A DNA stretch of 64,000 nt from DAOTXS01 sp034435055 (GTDB taxonomy: Bacteria; Chloroflexota; Anaerolineae; UBA4142). The translations under genes and the position numbers were made by a program. Numbering within the stretch: the stretch's first letter is position 1; the number at the start of each line of letters is the position of its first letter. Where the stretch lies: NCBI GenBank assembly GCA_034435055.1, contig DAOTXS010000041.1:97700-161699 (forward strand). The letters run 5' to 3'. Below, in pieces: positions 6,827 to 14,194 of the stretch. Below the pieces are notes generated by a model, which worked only from the letters and a program-made list of their open reading frames with translations, made no database searches and was not told the origin of the DNA.

Positions 6827-8590
6827 TCAATAACACGGCGGGCTAGTATTTTTAGAGACCCAGGGAAAATAATAGATGTACGGTCCGGTCGCGCCGGGAG
6901 AAGGATCGCCAAAGCGGAATGAACCGATGCGCGTTTTCCAACCATCGCCGGTCAACGAATAATATTGATTCGTGTACCAAAACGTCAAATCGTCGGTTGG
7001 ATCGACCGTCATGGCTGAATAATCGCCCCAGCGATTGAACCCGTTGATTTGCGCGCCGGTGCCTTCGATAAGCGAAGTTTCAGGGACGCACAATAATCCC
7101 AGCGGATCATTCGCAAATCGACCGGCGTAACGAATCGATGGATACCTCGACGCACTGGAAATGCTGTACCCAAGCGCCAGATTGCCTTGTCCATCGACGG
7201 CGAGACTTGCCATCCACCGATAATTGGAATCCGGCTGGTACGTGCCTTGCTGATAAATCGATGGCGAACCGTTCGGGTTGCGGATTTCGTACCAACGCAC
7301 GCCGGTGGGAAAGCCGATTGCCGCGCCGGCGGCGACGGTGTGATTGACCCACAGCGATTCTGTGCCGCCGAGGTTGCGATATTGCAATTGCATCATCAAA
7401 CGATCGCCCAACCCATCGACGCTTTCGCCGTTCAATTGCGGAACACAGTTGAGAAACGCCGCGCCGTAACACGGCATGGTGAAAATCGCTGTTGTCAAAT
7501 TTGTGGGACCCGTCAGAGTTGAATTGAGCAGGTTGTTCCAATCGACGTGAAATTTCCAAAGGTGCAGGGTATTCGCCTGATATGAAACATCGGGCATTGC
7601 AAGCGAAACGAAAAAGTTGGGCGTCCCGCCCGGCGGCATTGTGGTGCCGCGCAGATTGCTCGGTAGGAGATGGATGTACGCTGGACTGATGTCAAAGTAC
7701 ACATAACGCACGCCGGTCATTGGATTGTTGATCAAGTCGTCGCGATTGAACGCCCAGACGCGGACGCCGCGATACGTGAGCCGCGCTTCGAACATATCGG
7801 CGGACAGGTAAATGCCATCCGACCAACTGCCAAGTTTGGGATAATCGTTGAACCAGTACACTCCCGGCGTCGATGTACTCCCGGCGTCGAGTGTGTAAAG
7901 CCACCAGCCGCCGGTTACCGGATTGGCGGTTTTGGAGACGGCGATGCATTGATAGTACGGACCAGCACTGTTCGCGTACGCAAAATCGGTGAGAATCCAC
8001 CGGTCGGCAATCGCGTCGTACAAAGCGATGGGATCGCCGCGGCGCAAAGGCGAATTGCACGGCGCAACCGCGCCAGCGAAAAGCGTATTAAAATGAAAAT
8101 TGGCGAGCATCGTGCCGGTTTTATCAAAGATTGCCGCCGATGTGTTGACGGCTTGAACATAGTGATTGGGTCCCACATCGCCGTTGGGGTCGGGCGGGAA
8201 CCAGCCGGTATAACTCAAGCCATCGAAATTTTGCAACGCGACCGGCGCGCGCTTACCGCCCATCGTCGATTGTCGAACTGGGTCGGATGCCGTCGATGGT
8301 GTGGCGGCGCGCGGTGTAGTGGATTGCCGCGGGCGCGGCAGTTCGATTTTTTCTGTCGATGTGCCGGGCGCGGGTAAGCGCCGGACATCGCCGTTGAATT
8401 CGCGCGCGTGGATCGGCTCGCCCACAAAAGGTCCTTGAATGCCTTTTTGTTCTGGCGGCGCGGCGCGTTCGATTGCCGGCGGAATCTCCGGTGGGGTTGG
8501 CGCGGCGAACAAGCGCGCGCTGTTAGAAAGCAGAGTCGTTCCTGCAAAAACAACGCCAAAGGTTAGCCAGAAAAGTTTTCGTGCTTGCAT
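6827..8590 (-). CDS. Large secreted protein of unknown function
   Basis: A 587-residue exported protein. An N-terminal hydrophobic segment (LFWLTFGVVFAGTTLL) followed by small residues near position 30 looks like a signal peptide. A Pro-rich linker follows to about residue 115. The main domain begins SYTGWFPPDPNGDVGPNHYVQ and continues with Trp/Tyr-rich repeats. It has many 'GG', 'NG' and aromatic turns and no membrane anchor at the C-terminus (ends NTSPPCY). The PDPNGDVG segment resembles calcium-binding loops, and the fold may be a beta-propeller or beta-sandwich. I do not recognise an enzyme signature. A MITE-like repeat lies immediately upstream, where its promoter would be expected. Confidence 0.8.
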   Translation of the reverse strand: MQARKLFWLTFGVVFAGTTLLSNSARLFAAPTPPEIPPAIERAAPPEQKGIQGPFVGEPIHAREFNGDVRRLPAPGTSTEKIELPRPRQSTTPRAATPSTASDPVRQSTMGGKRAPVALQNFDGLSYTGWFPPDPNGDVGPNHYVQAVNTSAAIFDKTGTMLANFHFNTLFAGAVAPCNSPLRRGDPIALYDAIADRWILTDFAYANSAGPYYQCIAVSKTANPVTGGWWLYTLDAGSTSTPGVYWFNDYPKLGSWSDGIYLSADMFEARLTYRGVRVWAFNRDDLINNPMTGVRYVYFDISPAYIHLLPSNLRGTTMPPGGTPNFFVSLAMPDVSYQANTLHLWKFHVDWNNLLNSTLTGPTNLTTAIFTMPCYGAAFLNCVPQLNGESVDGLGDRLMMQLQYRNLGGTESLWVNHTVAAGAAIGFPTGVRWYEIRNPNGSPSIYQQGTYQPDSNYRWMASLAVDGQGNLALGYSISSASRYPSIRYAGRFANDPLGLLCVPETSLIEGTGAQINGFNRWGDYSAMTVDPTDDLTFWYTNQYYSLTGDGWKTRIGSFRFGDPSPGATGPYIYYFPWVSKNTSPPCY

Positions 8591-8621
8591 TTCACACCTT
8601 GATTTCTGAACGTGATGCTAG

Positions 8622-8727
8622 TAACTAATGGTGCTAGTGCGATTCTTGAGCATATTTTGTGCTTTGATTTTGCGACGCGCTACTTGAATCTCACAGCCAT
8701 CCACCTGCAAACTAGCACCATTAGTTA
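8622..8727. mobile_element. MITE-like element, copy 2 (perfect 16-bp terminal inverted repeats)
   Basis: It starts TAACTAATGGTGCTAG and ends CTAGCACCATTAGTTA, an exact inverted repeat, and is 106 bp long. The interior closely matches the copy at 457-557. It lies 32 bp upstream of the minus-strand secreted-protein gene, but in the opposite orientation relative to that gene compared with copy 1 and its downstream gene. That argues against a fixed riboswitch role. The rest of 8591-8792 holds nothing recognisable. Confidence 0.75.
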
Positions 8728-8792
8728 GTATACGCAAAGTGATGTGATTGTAAAGGGTACGGGTTTGAAAAATTTTTCGCGCGCGATCAAAT

Positions 8793-8830
8793 AAAAAACC
8801 TCAAAGGGTTTTTGCTCGAACCTTTGAGGT
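8793..8830 (-). terminator. Rho-independent terminator of the tRNA-Pro gene
   Basis: On the minus strand, ACCTCAAAGG (8830-8821) pairs with CCTTTGAGGT (8807-8798), followed by a T-run at 8797-8793. It lies about 15 bp beyond the tRNA 3' end. Confidence 0.88.
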
Positions 8831-8845
8831 CTGGCTGTTGCCAAG

Positions 8846-8918
8846 TCGGGGCGAATGGACTTGAACCATCGGCCTCATCGTCCCAAACGATGCGCGCTAC
8901 CAACTGCGCCACGCCCCG
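8846..8918 (-). tRNA. tRNA-Pro (anticodon TGG)
   Basis: Read on the minus strand, the acceptor arms are CGGGGCG and CGCCCCG with discriminator A. The D stem is GCGC/GCGC and the anticodon stem CATCG/CGATG. The seven-base anticodon loop TTTGGGA gives anticodon TGG. The T arm is GATGG-TTCAAGT-CCATT. CCA is not encoded. Total length is 73 nt. It has its own terminator downstream and reads CCN proline codons. Confidence 0.95.
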
Positions 8919-8948
8919 AACTTGCGGACAAGTATATGCCAATTCCGA

Positions 8949-9620
8949 TCAATCGTCAAACTTTTGTCCCGTGACACAGATTTCAACCAATGGACATTCC
9001 GCGCATCGCGGCGCGCGTTTGACACAAATATTTTTTCCCAGTGCGACGATGAGCGCGTGATACTCATTGAACAATTTTGCGTCGGGCGGCAGATGCGTCA
9101 TAAACATCGATTGCAATTCGTTGTACGTTGCATTATCGCGCGATAAACCGAGTCGCGCAAAAATGCGCCGGGTGTACGCATCGACGACGAAGATCGGTTG
9201 GCGCGCGGCGTAAAGAATAATCGAGTCTGCAGTTTCGGGTCCGATGCCGTACACGGCGAGCAGTTCGTCGCGCAAAGTACGAGTATCAAGTTTGAACAGA
9301 TGGGATACGCTTCGCGTGCCGCGATGTTGATCGAATAAAAAGTGGACGAACGCCTTCAACTTTTTTGCTTTGAGATTGAAATAACCGGACGGACGGATCA
9401 GGCGTGCGAGGTGCGCGACCGACACGCGCTTGAGCGCGCTCGGCGTCAATAAATTTGCGCGCTTGAGATTCGCAATCGCTTTTTCGACATTTGACCAAGA
9501 GGTGTTCTGCGTCAGAATCGCGCCGATGATAACTTCGAAATCGCCGTCCGCGGGCCACCAATGTTGCGCGCCAAAGTGTTTGAGGAGACGGGTGTACACA
9601 TCGACCAATTGTTTCTGCAT
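8949..9620 (-). CDS. Endonuclease III-family DNA glycosylase, MagIII/MpgII-like
   Basis: A 223-residue HhH-GPD protein with a C-terminal [4Fe-4S] cluster motif (CVKRAPRCAECPLVEIC, spacing C-x6-C-x2-C-x5-C). The helix-hairpin-helix reads VYGIGPETADSI. The catalytic lysine of Nth (in GVGRKTA) is Glu here, while the conserved Asp is kept in VVDAYTRR. This pattern fits monofunctional 3-methyladenine glycosylases of the MagIII/MpgII type rather than a bifunctional Nth. An upstream ATG at 9656 is possible. The start at 9620 is preferred because TACAAT sits 7 nt before it on the minus strand, the leaderless spacing seen elsewhere in this window. It removes alkylated bases from DNA. Confidence 0.85.
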   Translation of the reverse strand: MQKQLVDVYTRLLKHFGAQHWWPADGDFEVIIGAILTQNTSWSNVEKAIANLKRANLLTPSALKRVSVAHLARLIRPSGYFNLKAKKLKAFVHFLFDQHRGTRSVSHLFKLDTRTLRDELLAVYGIGPETADSIILYAARQPIFVVDAYTRRIFARLGLSRDNATYNELQSMFMTHLPPDAKLFNEYHALIVALGKNICVKRAPRCAECPLVEICVTGQKFDD

Positions 9621-9702
9621 CGACTGGATTGTAGCAAAGAAGCGCGGTGTGGGCAACTTGCCTTTGCGTTCGATTCGGCTAGAATGACGCGCGGAGGTTG
9701 CG

Positions 9703-10296
9703 ATGAGTCAATTCGCCAAATACTTGCACGAAGTTGGAATGTTGAACGATACGCCGCGCAGTGGGTTTGCCTTTCTCGGCGCGGGCGAGCAATCGGTCGC
9801 CGAACATATTTTTCGAATGACGCACGTTGCGTTTTTGCTTGCGCGGATGAGTGAAATGAAAATCGATGAATTGCGATTGTTGCACCTTGTGATGTTTCAC
9901 GATTTGCCGGAAGCGCGGACGGCGGATCACAACTATGTGAATCGACGCTACGTGACCGAGGATTTGAACACGTTGCTGGCAGATGGCGCGCGCGAATGGG
10001 CATACGGCGATGAAATTGTCGAGTACATTCGCGAATTCGAAAAAGGGGAGACGCCGGAGGCACGGTTGGCGAAAGACGCCGATCAATTGGAATTGTTGTT
10101 GATGCTGAAAAAGCTAGGCGACCTGGGCAATCCACACGTGGGCGATTGGATCACGCCACTTTTAGCGCGGTTGAAAACCGAGCCGGGCAAGCAACTGGCG
10201 CAGGAAATTCTCGCCACCCGTTGGGACGAGTGGTGGTTTGGCGATAAACAAGATTCGCATTGGGTCGATGCGAGCCAACACAAAAAACTCGGTTGA
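9703..10296 (+). CDS. HD-domain phosphohydrolase, YfbR/HDDC2-like
   Basis: A 197-residue all-helical HD protein. The metal ligands are visible as SVAEH (His), FHDLPEA (His-Asp) and KDADQLE (Asp), the order found in YfbR/HDDC2 5'-deoxynucleotidases. These hydrolyse dNMPs to nucleosides with a divalent metal. TAGAAT at 9680-9685 and GGAGG at 9692-9696 supply a short-leader promoter and ribosome-binding site, divergent from the glycosylase gene. The role in dNMP turnover is from the family; the exact substrate preference is not visible. Confidence 0.87.
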   Translation: MSQFAKYLHEVGMLNDTPRSGFAFLGAGEQSVAEHIFRMTHVAFLLARMSEMKIDELRLLHLVMFHDLPEARTADHNYVNRRYVTEDLNTLLADGAREWAYGDEIVEYIREFEKGETPEARLAKDADQLELLLMLKKLGDLGNPHVGDWITPLLARLKTEPGKQLAQEILATRWDEWWFGDKQDSHWVDASQHKKLG

Positions 10297-10313
10297 ACCG
10301 CGTGCTTTGCTAC

Positions 10314-10342
10314 TTGACTTCTTAGGTAACGAATGGTATAAT
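10314..10342 (+). promoter_or_regulatory. Consensus promoter for the small zinc-ribbon-like gene
   Basis: TTGACT (10314-10319), a 17-bp spacer and TATAAT (10337-10342) form a near-consensus sigma-70-type promoter about 28 bp before the ATG at 10370. Its -10 box lies between the two arms of a palindromic operator. Confidence 0.88.
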
Positions 10343-10355
10343 TCAGTTACCTAAG
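10321..10355 (+). promoter_or_regulatory. Perfect 10-bp palindromic operator flanking the -10 box
   Basis: CTTAGGTAAC (10321-10330) and GTTACCTAAG (10346-10355) are exact inverse complements separated by 15 bp that contain TATAAT. A dimeric repressor bound here would block RNA polymerase. The regulator is unknown; it could be the gene's own small basic product or a separate HTH protein. Confidence 0.75.
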
Positions 10356-10369
10356 CCGATGGTGACAGT

Positions 10370-10720
10370 ATGCCACGCAAAAAGAAATCTCCCAGCCCTT
10401 TGACCAACCTGAGCGAAAAAGAAATCGCGCAACTACGGCAAATCGACGAACGCTTGCATCGCGTGGTGCAAGAGCGGCGCACGAGCATGCCCAAACCCGG
10501 CGTGCACGCGGAACAAACGTTTGGCTCGATCACATTTCGTTACGAGACGGTCCGGTGCGGTAAAGCGAATTGCACGCGCTGTCCGCACGGTCCGTACTGG
10601 TACGCGTACTGGAAAGAAAACGGTAGAACACGCTCGCGATACGTGGGGCGGGTGTTGCCGGATAAAGCGCGCCAAGTGTACGAAGCCAAACAACGCGCCA
10701 AGTTGGAAAAGAAAACATAA
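10370..10720 (+). CDS. Small basic protein, DUF6788-like
   Basis: A 116-residue protein with a Lys-rich N-terminus, a central helix (about residues 17-40) and a conserved C-terminal block. In that block, RCGKANCTRC and the following HGPYWYAYWKENGR form a zinc-ribbon-like, aromatic-rich module. The block is characteristic of a domain of unknown function (DUF6788) often seen near mobile DNA or transposase-linked genes. The role is not established; nucleic-acid binding is likely from the charge and Cys pattern. Transcription is controlled by the consensus promoter and palindromic operator directly upstream. Confidence 0.7.
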   Translation: MPRKKKSPSPLTNLSEKEIAQLRQIDERLHRVVQERRTSMPKPGVHAEQTFGSITFRYETVRCGKANCTRCPHGPYWYAYWKENGRTRSRYVGRVLPDKARQVYEAKQRAKLEKKT

Positions 10721-10768
10721 AGCGTAAATGGCAAATTGCGTTTCCTGCTTTATTCTCCGGAGGTTGTC

Positions 10769-12397
10769 ATGAATCACAGCACGTCACGTCAAGGAATGTT
10801 GCTCGCAAGTGTTTTCGCGCTTGTTCTGGCATTGATGATTTTTGTGCCACATACCGCCGCCGCGCCCGGCGAGCGTTTGAGCAACGGCAGTTTCGAAGAG
10901 GGTTTTGGCGCAAACGGCGTCGCGTTGAACTGGGTCGGGTTTCACAACGGCGGCAACGCGTACTATCATTTTCAAGACGACACCTCGCCGGCGTTCAATT
11001 TCGATGGCAAACATTCGCAGTTGATTCAGATCAGCACGGTGAATTATTACGTCGTCGAGCAGGAACGTTTTGCTGGCATCTATCAAACCGTTGCGGTGGT
11101 TGCCGGAACGCCGTACACATTGACGTTGCACGGAATGATTCGTACACTCGCCAACGACCCCGATATGAACAATTGGGCGTACGTCGTGCAATGGGCAATC
11201 GATCCAAACGGCGGAACCGATTGGGGCAAAGTCGATTGGCAAACGTTGCCGTGGAAGGACACGTACGATTGGCAACGTCCAGGACCGCTTTCGCATTTCT
11301 CGACGACGTTTACCGCGCCGTCGAACAAGATTACACTGTTTGTCCGCGCGCTGAAAAAGTTTCCCACGTACGGACGCGACCTGTACGTGAACATCGATGG
11401 CGTGAGTTTGACCGGGCAAACGCCGGCGAACGGCGATCCCAAAGTCGAAATGATTCCGCCGACGTTTGTGTACACCACCAAGCCATTTCCGGTGCGCGTA
11501 ACTGCATCGGACAATGTGGGGTTGAAACAGGTTAAATTGTTCGATGACGATAAATTGGTGGCGAGTGTTTCAAACCAAGTCGGTCCACTTTCACGCGACA
11601 TTGAATTTGCGTGGACGCCGGCATTCACCGGCACCCGCACCTTGAAAGTCGAAGCGACGAGCGATTTAGGCAAAGTGACGACGGTAACCAAAACGGTCAA
11701 CGTTGTGCCGATTGTCGAATTTATCAGGAATGGAAATTTCGAGGGCGGCTTCTCGCCAAACGGCGTCGCGTTGCAGTGGGGTTCGTTCAGCAACGGCGGT
11801 CGCAATGTGATGCAACAACTTTACGACGACACCTGGCTTGCGGTTGTGACGAGCGGCAAACATTCGCAATTGATCGAGATCAACACAACGCAACACGGTT
11901 ATTACGATCCGTACGCCGAATCGGATCGATATGCCGGGATGTGCCAGGTTGTCAAAGGTCTGACACCTAAAGCATCGTACTATCTTAGCGCAAACGGCGC
12001 ACTCCGCGTTACCGAAGGCGATCAGCATCTCACCGATTGGTCGTGGGTCGCGCAGTGGGGTTATCTGGTCGGCGATGATTCGCAATGCAACAAATGGGAA
12101 CAGGCAAACTGGGAGGTGATTCCGTGGGGCACGGTCGTTTATCGCGAAACGCCACCCAAGATGATGCCCTTCTCGACAGTCATGTTCGCGCCGTCGGATA
12201 CAGTGACGCTGTACCTTCGCGCGTGGAAAAAGTGGGCGGTCGGCGCGCGTGAACTCACTCTGAACCTTGACGATATCAGTTTTGCCGGTTACAAAGCATT
12301 GCCGCCGCCTGCACCAGTGATCACGGCAACCGCGACGATCACGCCAACCTCGCCGCTCACCGCAACGGTTACGCCGACAGCGACCACGACGAGATAA
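10769..12397 (+). CDS. Secreted protein with two carbohydrate-binding-like modules
   Basis: A 542-residue exported protein; the start at 10769 follows GGAGG. The signal peptide is about residues 10-34 (LALMIFVPHTAAA). Two related jelly-roll-like modules follow (about 38-200 and 318-500). Both begin with a SFEEGF/NFEGGF...NGVAL.W..F.NGG pattern and both contain GKHSQLI. This looks like an internal duplication of a carbohydrate-binding (CBM4/9-like) fold. Between them, residues about 215-310 form an Ig-like strand-rich domain (VTASDNVGLKQVKLFDD). The C-terminus is a Thr/Pro-rich tail (TPTSPLTATVTPTATTTR), typical of exported Chloroflexota proteins. It has no catalytic motif and probably binds polysaccharide at the cell surface. 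Confidence 0.8.
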   Translation: MNHSTSRQGMLLASVFALVLALMIFVPHTAAAPGERLSNGSFEEGFGANGVALNWVGFHNGGNAYYHFQDDTSPAFNFDGKHSQLIQISTVNYYVVEQERFAGIYQTVAVVAGTPYTLTLHGMIRTLANDPDMNNWAYVVQWAIDPNGGTDWGKVDWQTLPWKDTYDWQRPGPLSHFSTTFTAPSNKITLFVRALKKFPTYGRDLYVNIDGVSLTGQTPANGDPKVEMIPPTFVYTTKPFPVRVTASDNVGLKQVKLFDDDKLVASVSNQVGPLSRDIEFAWTPAFTGTRTLKVEATSDLGKVTTVTKTVNVVPIVEFIRNGNFEGGFSPNGVALQWGSFSNGGRNVMQQLYDDTWLAVVTSGKHSQLIEINTTQHGYYDPYAESDRYAGMCQVVKGLTPKASYYLSANGALRVTEGDQHLTDWSWVAQWGYLVGDDSQCNKWEQANWEVIPWGTVVYRETPPKMMPFSTVMFAPSDTVTLYLRAWKKWAVGARELTLNLDDISFAGYKALPPPAPVITATATITPTSPLTATVTPTATTTR

Positions 12398-12403
12398 AAA
12401 ACG

Positions 12404-12430
12404 AAACGCGACTCACACCGAGTCGCGTTT
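12404..12430. terminator. Bidirectional terminator hairpin
   Basis: AAACGCGACT (12404-12413) pairs with AGTCGCGTTT (12421-12430). An A-run upstream (T-run on the minus strand) suits the minus-strand operon ending at 12444, and the hairpin also follows the plus-strand secreted-protein gene. Confidence 0.75.
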
Positions 12431-12443
12431 CTGTTGGACGCGC

Positions 12444-12680
12444 TTATGCGCGTATGGGGACGAGACGCCAGGTATTGTCCCGCAAATTTTGATACAACTC
12501 GAAGGTGGCTTGATTGCACCGCACCCGAAAACACAAGTGCGGTGCGTGATGTGTCGCGTTCCAACATCGCTCCACCGCATCGACCGTGTACCGCTTGCCG
12601 CGCCACCGAAAGACTTGCGGAAAATAGCCGAAACGTTTTTGCTGAACTTCGACCGCCTGGCTTGGGTGTGTAGGGCTCAA
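12444..12680 (-). CDS. DUF6504-like small protein (last gene of the lexA operon)
   Basis: A 78-residue protein with the block VFRWRGKRYTVDAVERCW followed by a beta-rich, His- and Arg-containing half ending YQNLRDNTWRLV. The same pattern occurs in the 96-residue protein at 52036-52326 (FVWRGARYEV...FELYLD), so the two are paralogues. The family has no known function. The start overlaps the stop of the preceding membrane-protein gene by 4 bp. It is therefore co-transcribed with lexA and the FtsK-like gene, which hints at a DNA-damage role; that is inference. Confidence 0.7.
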   Translation of the reverse strand: MSPTHPSQAVEVQQKRFGYFPQVFRWRGKRYTVDAVERCWNATHHAPHLCFRVRCNQATFELYQNLRDNTWRLVPIRA

Positions 12681-13042
12681 TCTTCTCCTCCGATGATTTT
12701 AAACTCGCGTGATTCGATAGTCGGATTCGGCATTGGCGCAGGTAACGCGTACGGATTCGGAGCATAACCGTATGGCATTTGTGGACTCATAATGACAACC
12801 GGCGGCATCCGCTCCGCGTAACGATACATTCCGTACGGGTCGCCAACGTCACGCGCGCGTTCCGATTTGCCCCAATTACTACTCGACGCGATAACAAGTC
12901 CAATGCTCACCGGGATACTCGCGCTGATTCCGCAAACAGTGCCGACCACCACCGCCATCGCATCGTTCGACAATCGATTGCCGACGACGATTGCCAGCCC
13001 GAAGGCAAACATTATTGCCGCGACGATAATTCCGCCCTTCAT
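12677..13042 (-). CDS. Small membrane protein of unknown function
   Basis: A 121-residue protein with two N-terminal transmembrane segments (about residues 3-20 and 29-53, SNDAMAVVVGTVCGISASI) and a Pro/Tyr/Met-rich cytosolic or exposed tail (PQMPYGYAPNPYALPAP). It lies between the FtsK-like ATPase and the DUF6504-like gene in the lexA operon. No family is recognised. Because the ATPase upstream lacks its own membrane domain, this protein could serve as its membrane partner; this is speculation from gene order only. Confidence 0.65.
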   Translation of the reverse strand: MKGGIIVAAIMFAFGLAIVVGNRLSNDAMAVVVGTVCGISASIPVSIGLVIASSSNWGKSERARDVGDPYGMYRYAERMPPVVIMSPQMPYGYAPNPYALPAPMPNPTIESREFKIIGGED

Positions 13043-13060
13043 ATTTTTTCTCCCTCGAAT

Positions 13061-14152
13061 TTACTTGACCCGGCGCAAGCGCGCCGCCACACGCGCGCCA
13101 AATCCAAACGCCGATTCAGCGGTCGTGGTCGATTGCCGCGCGAACAAAGATGCGACATCGTTTGGCGTGATGTACGCCGCTTGAAATCGGACAATCTGTC
13201 CGGCGGCGATCAACAAGAAATCACCGCGCCCGGCAAGTTTGACCGCGTCGGTGCCGCCGATGCCCGCCGCGACGCGCGCATCGTCCGCGCTTGCCACGCG
13301 TCCCACCAAGCGCGCCGGGAAATTGGCTTTCACCAAACTGCCAATGATCCGCGCCGCCGGTTTTTGTGTGCAGGCGATCAGTGAAAAGCCGGCGCTGCGT
13401 CCGCGTTGCGCCAGACGTGTGAGCATCGATTCCAATTCGCTCCCGCACATTTGCATCAAGTCGGCAAGTTCGTCGATGACAATGACTACGCGCGGTCGCT
13501 CGATTTGATTGACGTCACGGCGTTCCATCTCCGCCACAAGATGATGCGTTTGGCGCAAAGTTTCGTCTGCCGTTTTGACGATAGGAAAGATCAAGTGTGG
13601 CGCGTGCGCAAAAGCGCTGAAACTATGTCCCTTTGGATCGAACAACGCAATTTGCACGTCGCGCGGCTTTTGGTGCATCACGAGCGAGGCGATGATCGTG
13701 CGGGCGAGTTCGGTCTTGCCGCTGCCGGTCGTCCCGGCAATGAGACAATGCGCAACATCGGGCGAGGACAGGCGCAAGAGCAGGGGCACGCCGTCGCTAT
13801 CGATGCCTAAAACGGCCATCGCCGGCAAACGCAACGCTTGTTTCATTCGTTCATCGCGTTGGAGTCGTGTATTCAAATCGATCAGCGAAATAAAGCGCGA
13901 ATCTTGGCGTGCCACCTCGACCGAAAGCGTGCCGTTGCTCCGGGTCAATCGTGCCGCCGGTGCGCCAAGCGCGAGCGCGATTTCTTCCGTGAGCGCTTCG
14001 AGTTTGGCGAGCTTGGTGGTTGCCGCGGGCGCAAGGTGAAATTGCACGGTGCGCGGCGTCAACCGACCGCCCCACACGCGCGCCGGCGCCTTGTGCGCGG
14101 CAAGCAACATTTCGATTTTATCGGCTTGCAAATTCAACAGTTGCTGTTCCAT
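13061..14152 (-). CDS. FtsK/SpoIIIE-type DNA translocase ATPase without membrane domain
   Basis: A 363-residue protein matching the motor core of FtsK. Walker A is GTTGSGKTELA, Walker B is VVIVIDELADL, and an FtsK-like segment GFSLIACTQKPAARII follows, with the Arg-rich RLAQRGRSAG. Full FtsK/SpoIIIE proteins are 700-1300 residues, with four membrane helices and a C-terminal gamma DNA-binding domain. Both are absent here, so this is a soluble short form. It lies 42 bp downstream of lexA on the same strand and is likely SOS-induced. It may move or sense DNA at a division block. A plasmid-type transfer ATPase is the alternative. Confidence 0.85.
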   Translation of the reverse strand: MEQQLLNLQADKIEMLLAAHKAPARVWGGRLTPRTVQFHLAPAATTKLAKLEALTEEIALALGAPAARLTRSNGTLSVEVARQDSRFISLIDLNTRLQRDERMKQALRLPAMAVLGIDSDGVPLLLRLSSPDVAHCLIAGTTGSGKTELARTIIASLVMHQKPRDVQIALFDPKGHSFSAFAHAPHLIFPIVKTADETLRQTHHLVAEMERRDVNQIERPRVVIVIDELADLMQMCGSELESMLTRLAQRGRSAGFSLIACTQKPAARIIGSLVKANFPARLVGRVASADDARVAAGIGGTDAVKLAGRGDFLLIAAGQIVRFQAAYITPNDVASLFARQSTTTAESAFGFGARVAARLRRVK

Positions 14153-14194
14153 CTTTCATAAGCGGAGAAATGCCGGTGAAAATTGGCTTGGTAG

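Noticed and set aside
7670..8377. A 235-codon plus-strand open frame over the secreted-protein gene
   Set aside because: The minus-strand frame has a signal peptide, conserved blocks and a terminator, whereas this frame has none.
8949..9656. Standard endonuclease III (Nth) assignment
   Set aside because: The catalytic Lys in the helix-hairpin-helix is Glu, so a MagIII-like call is better supported.
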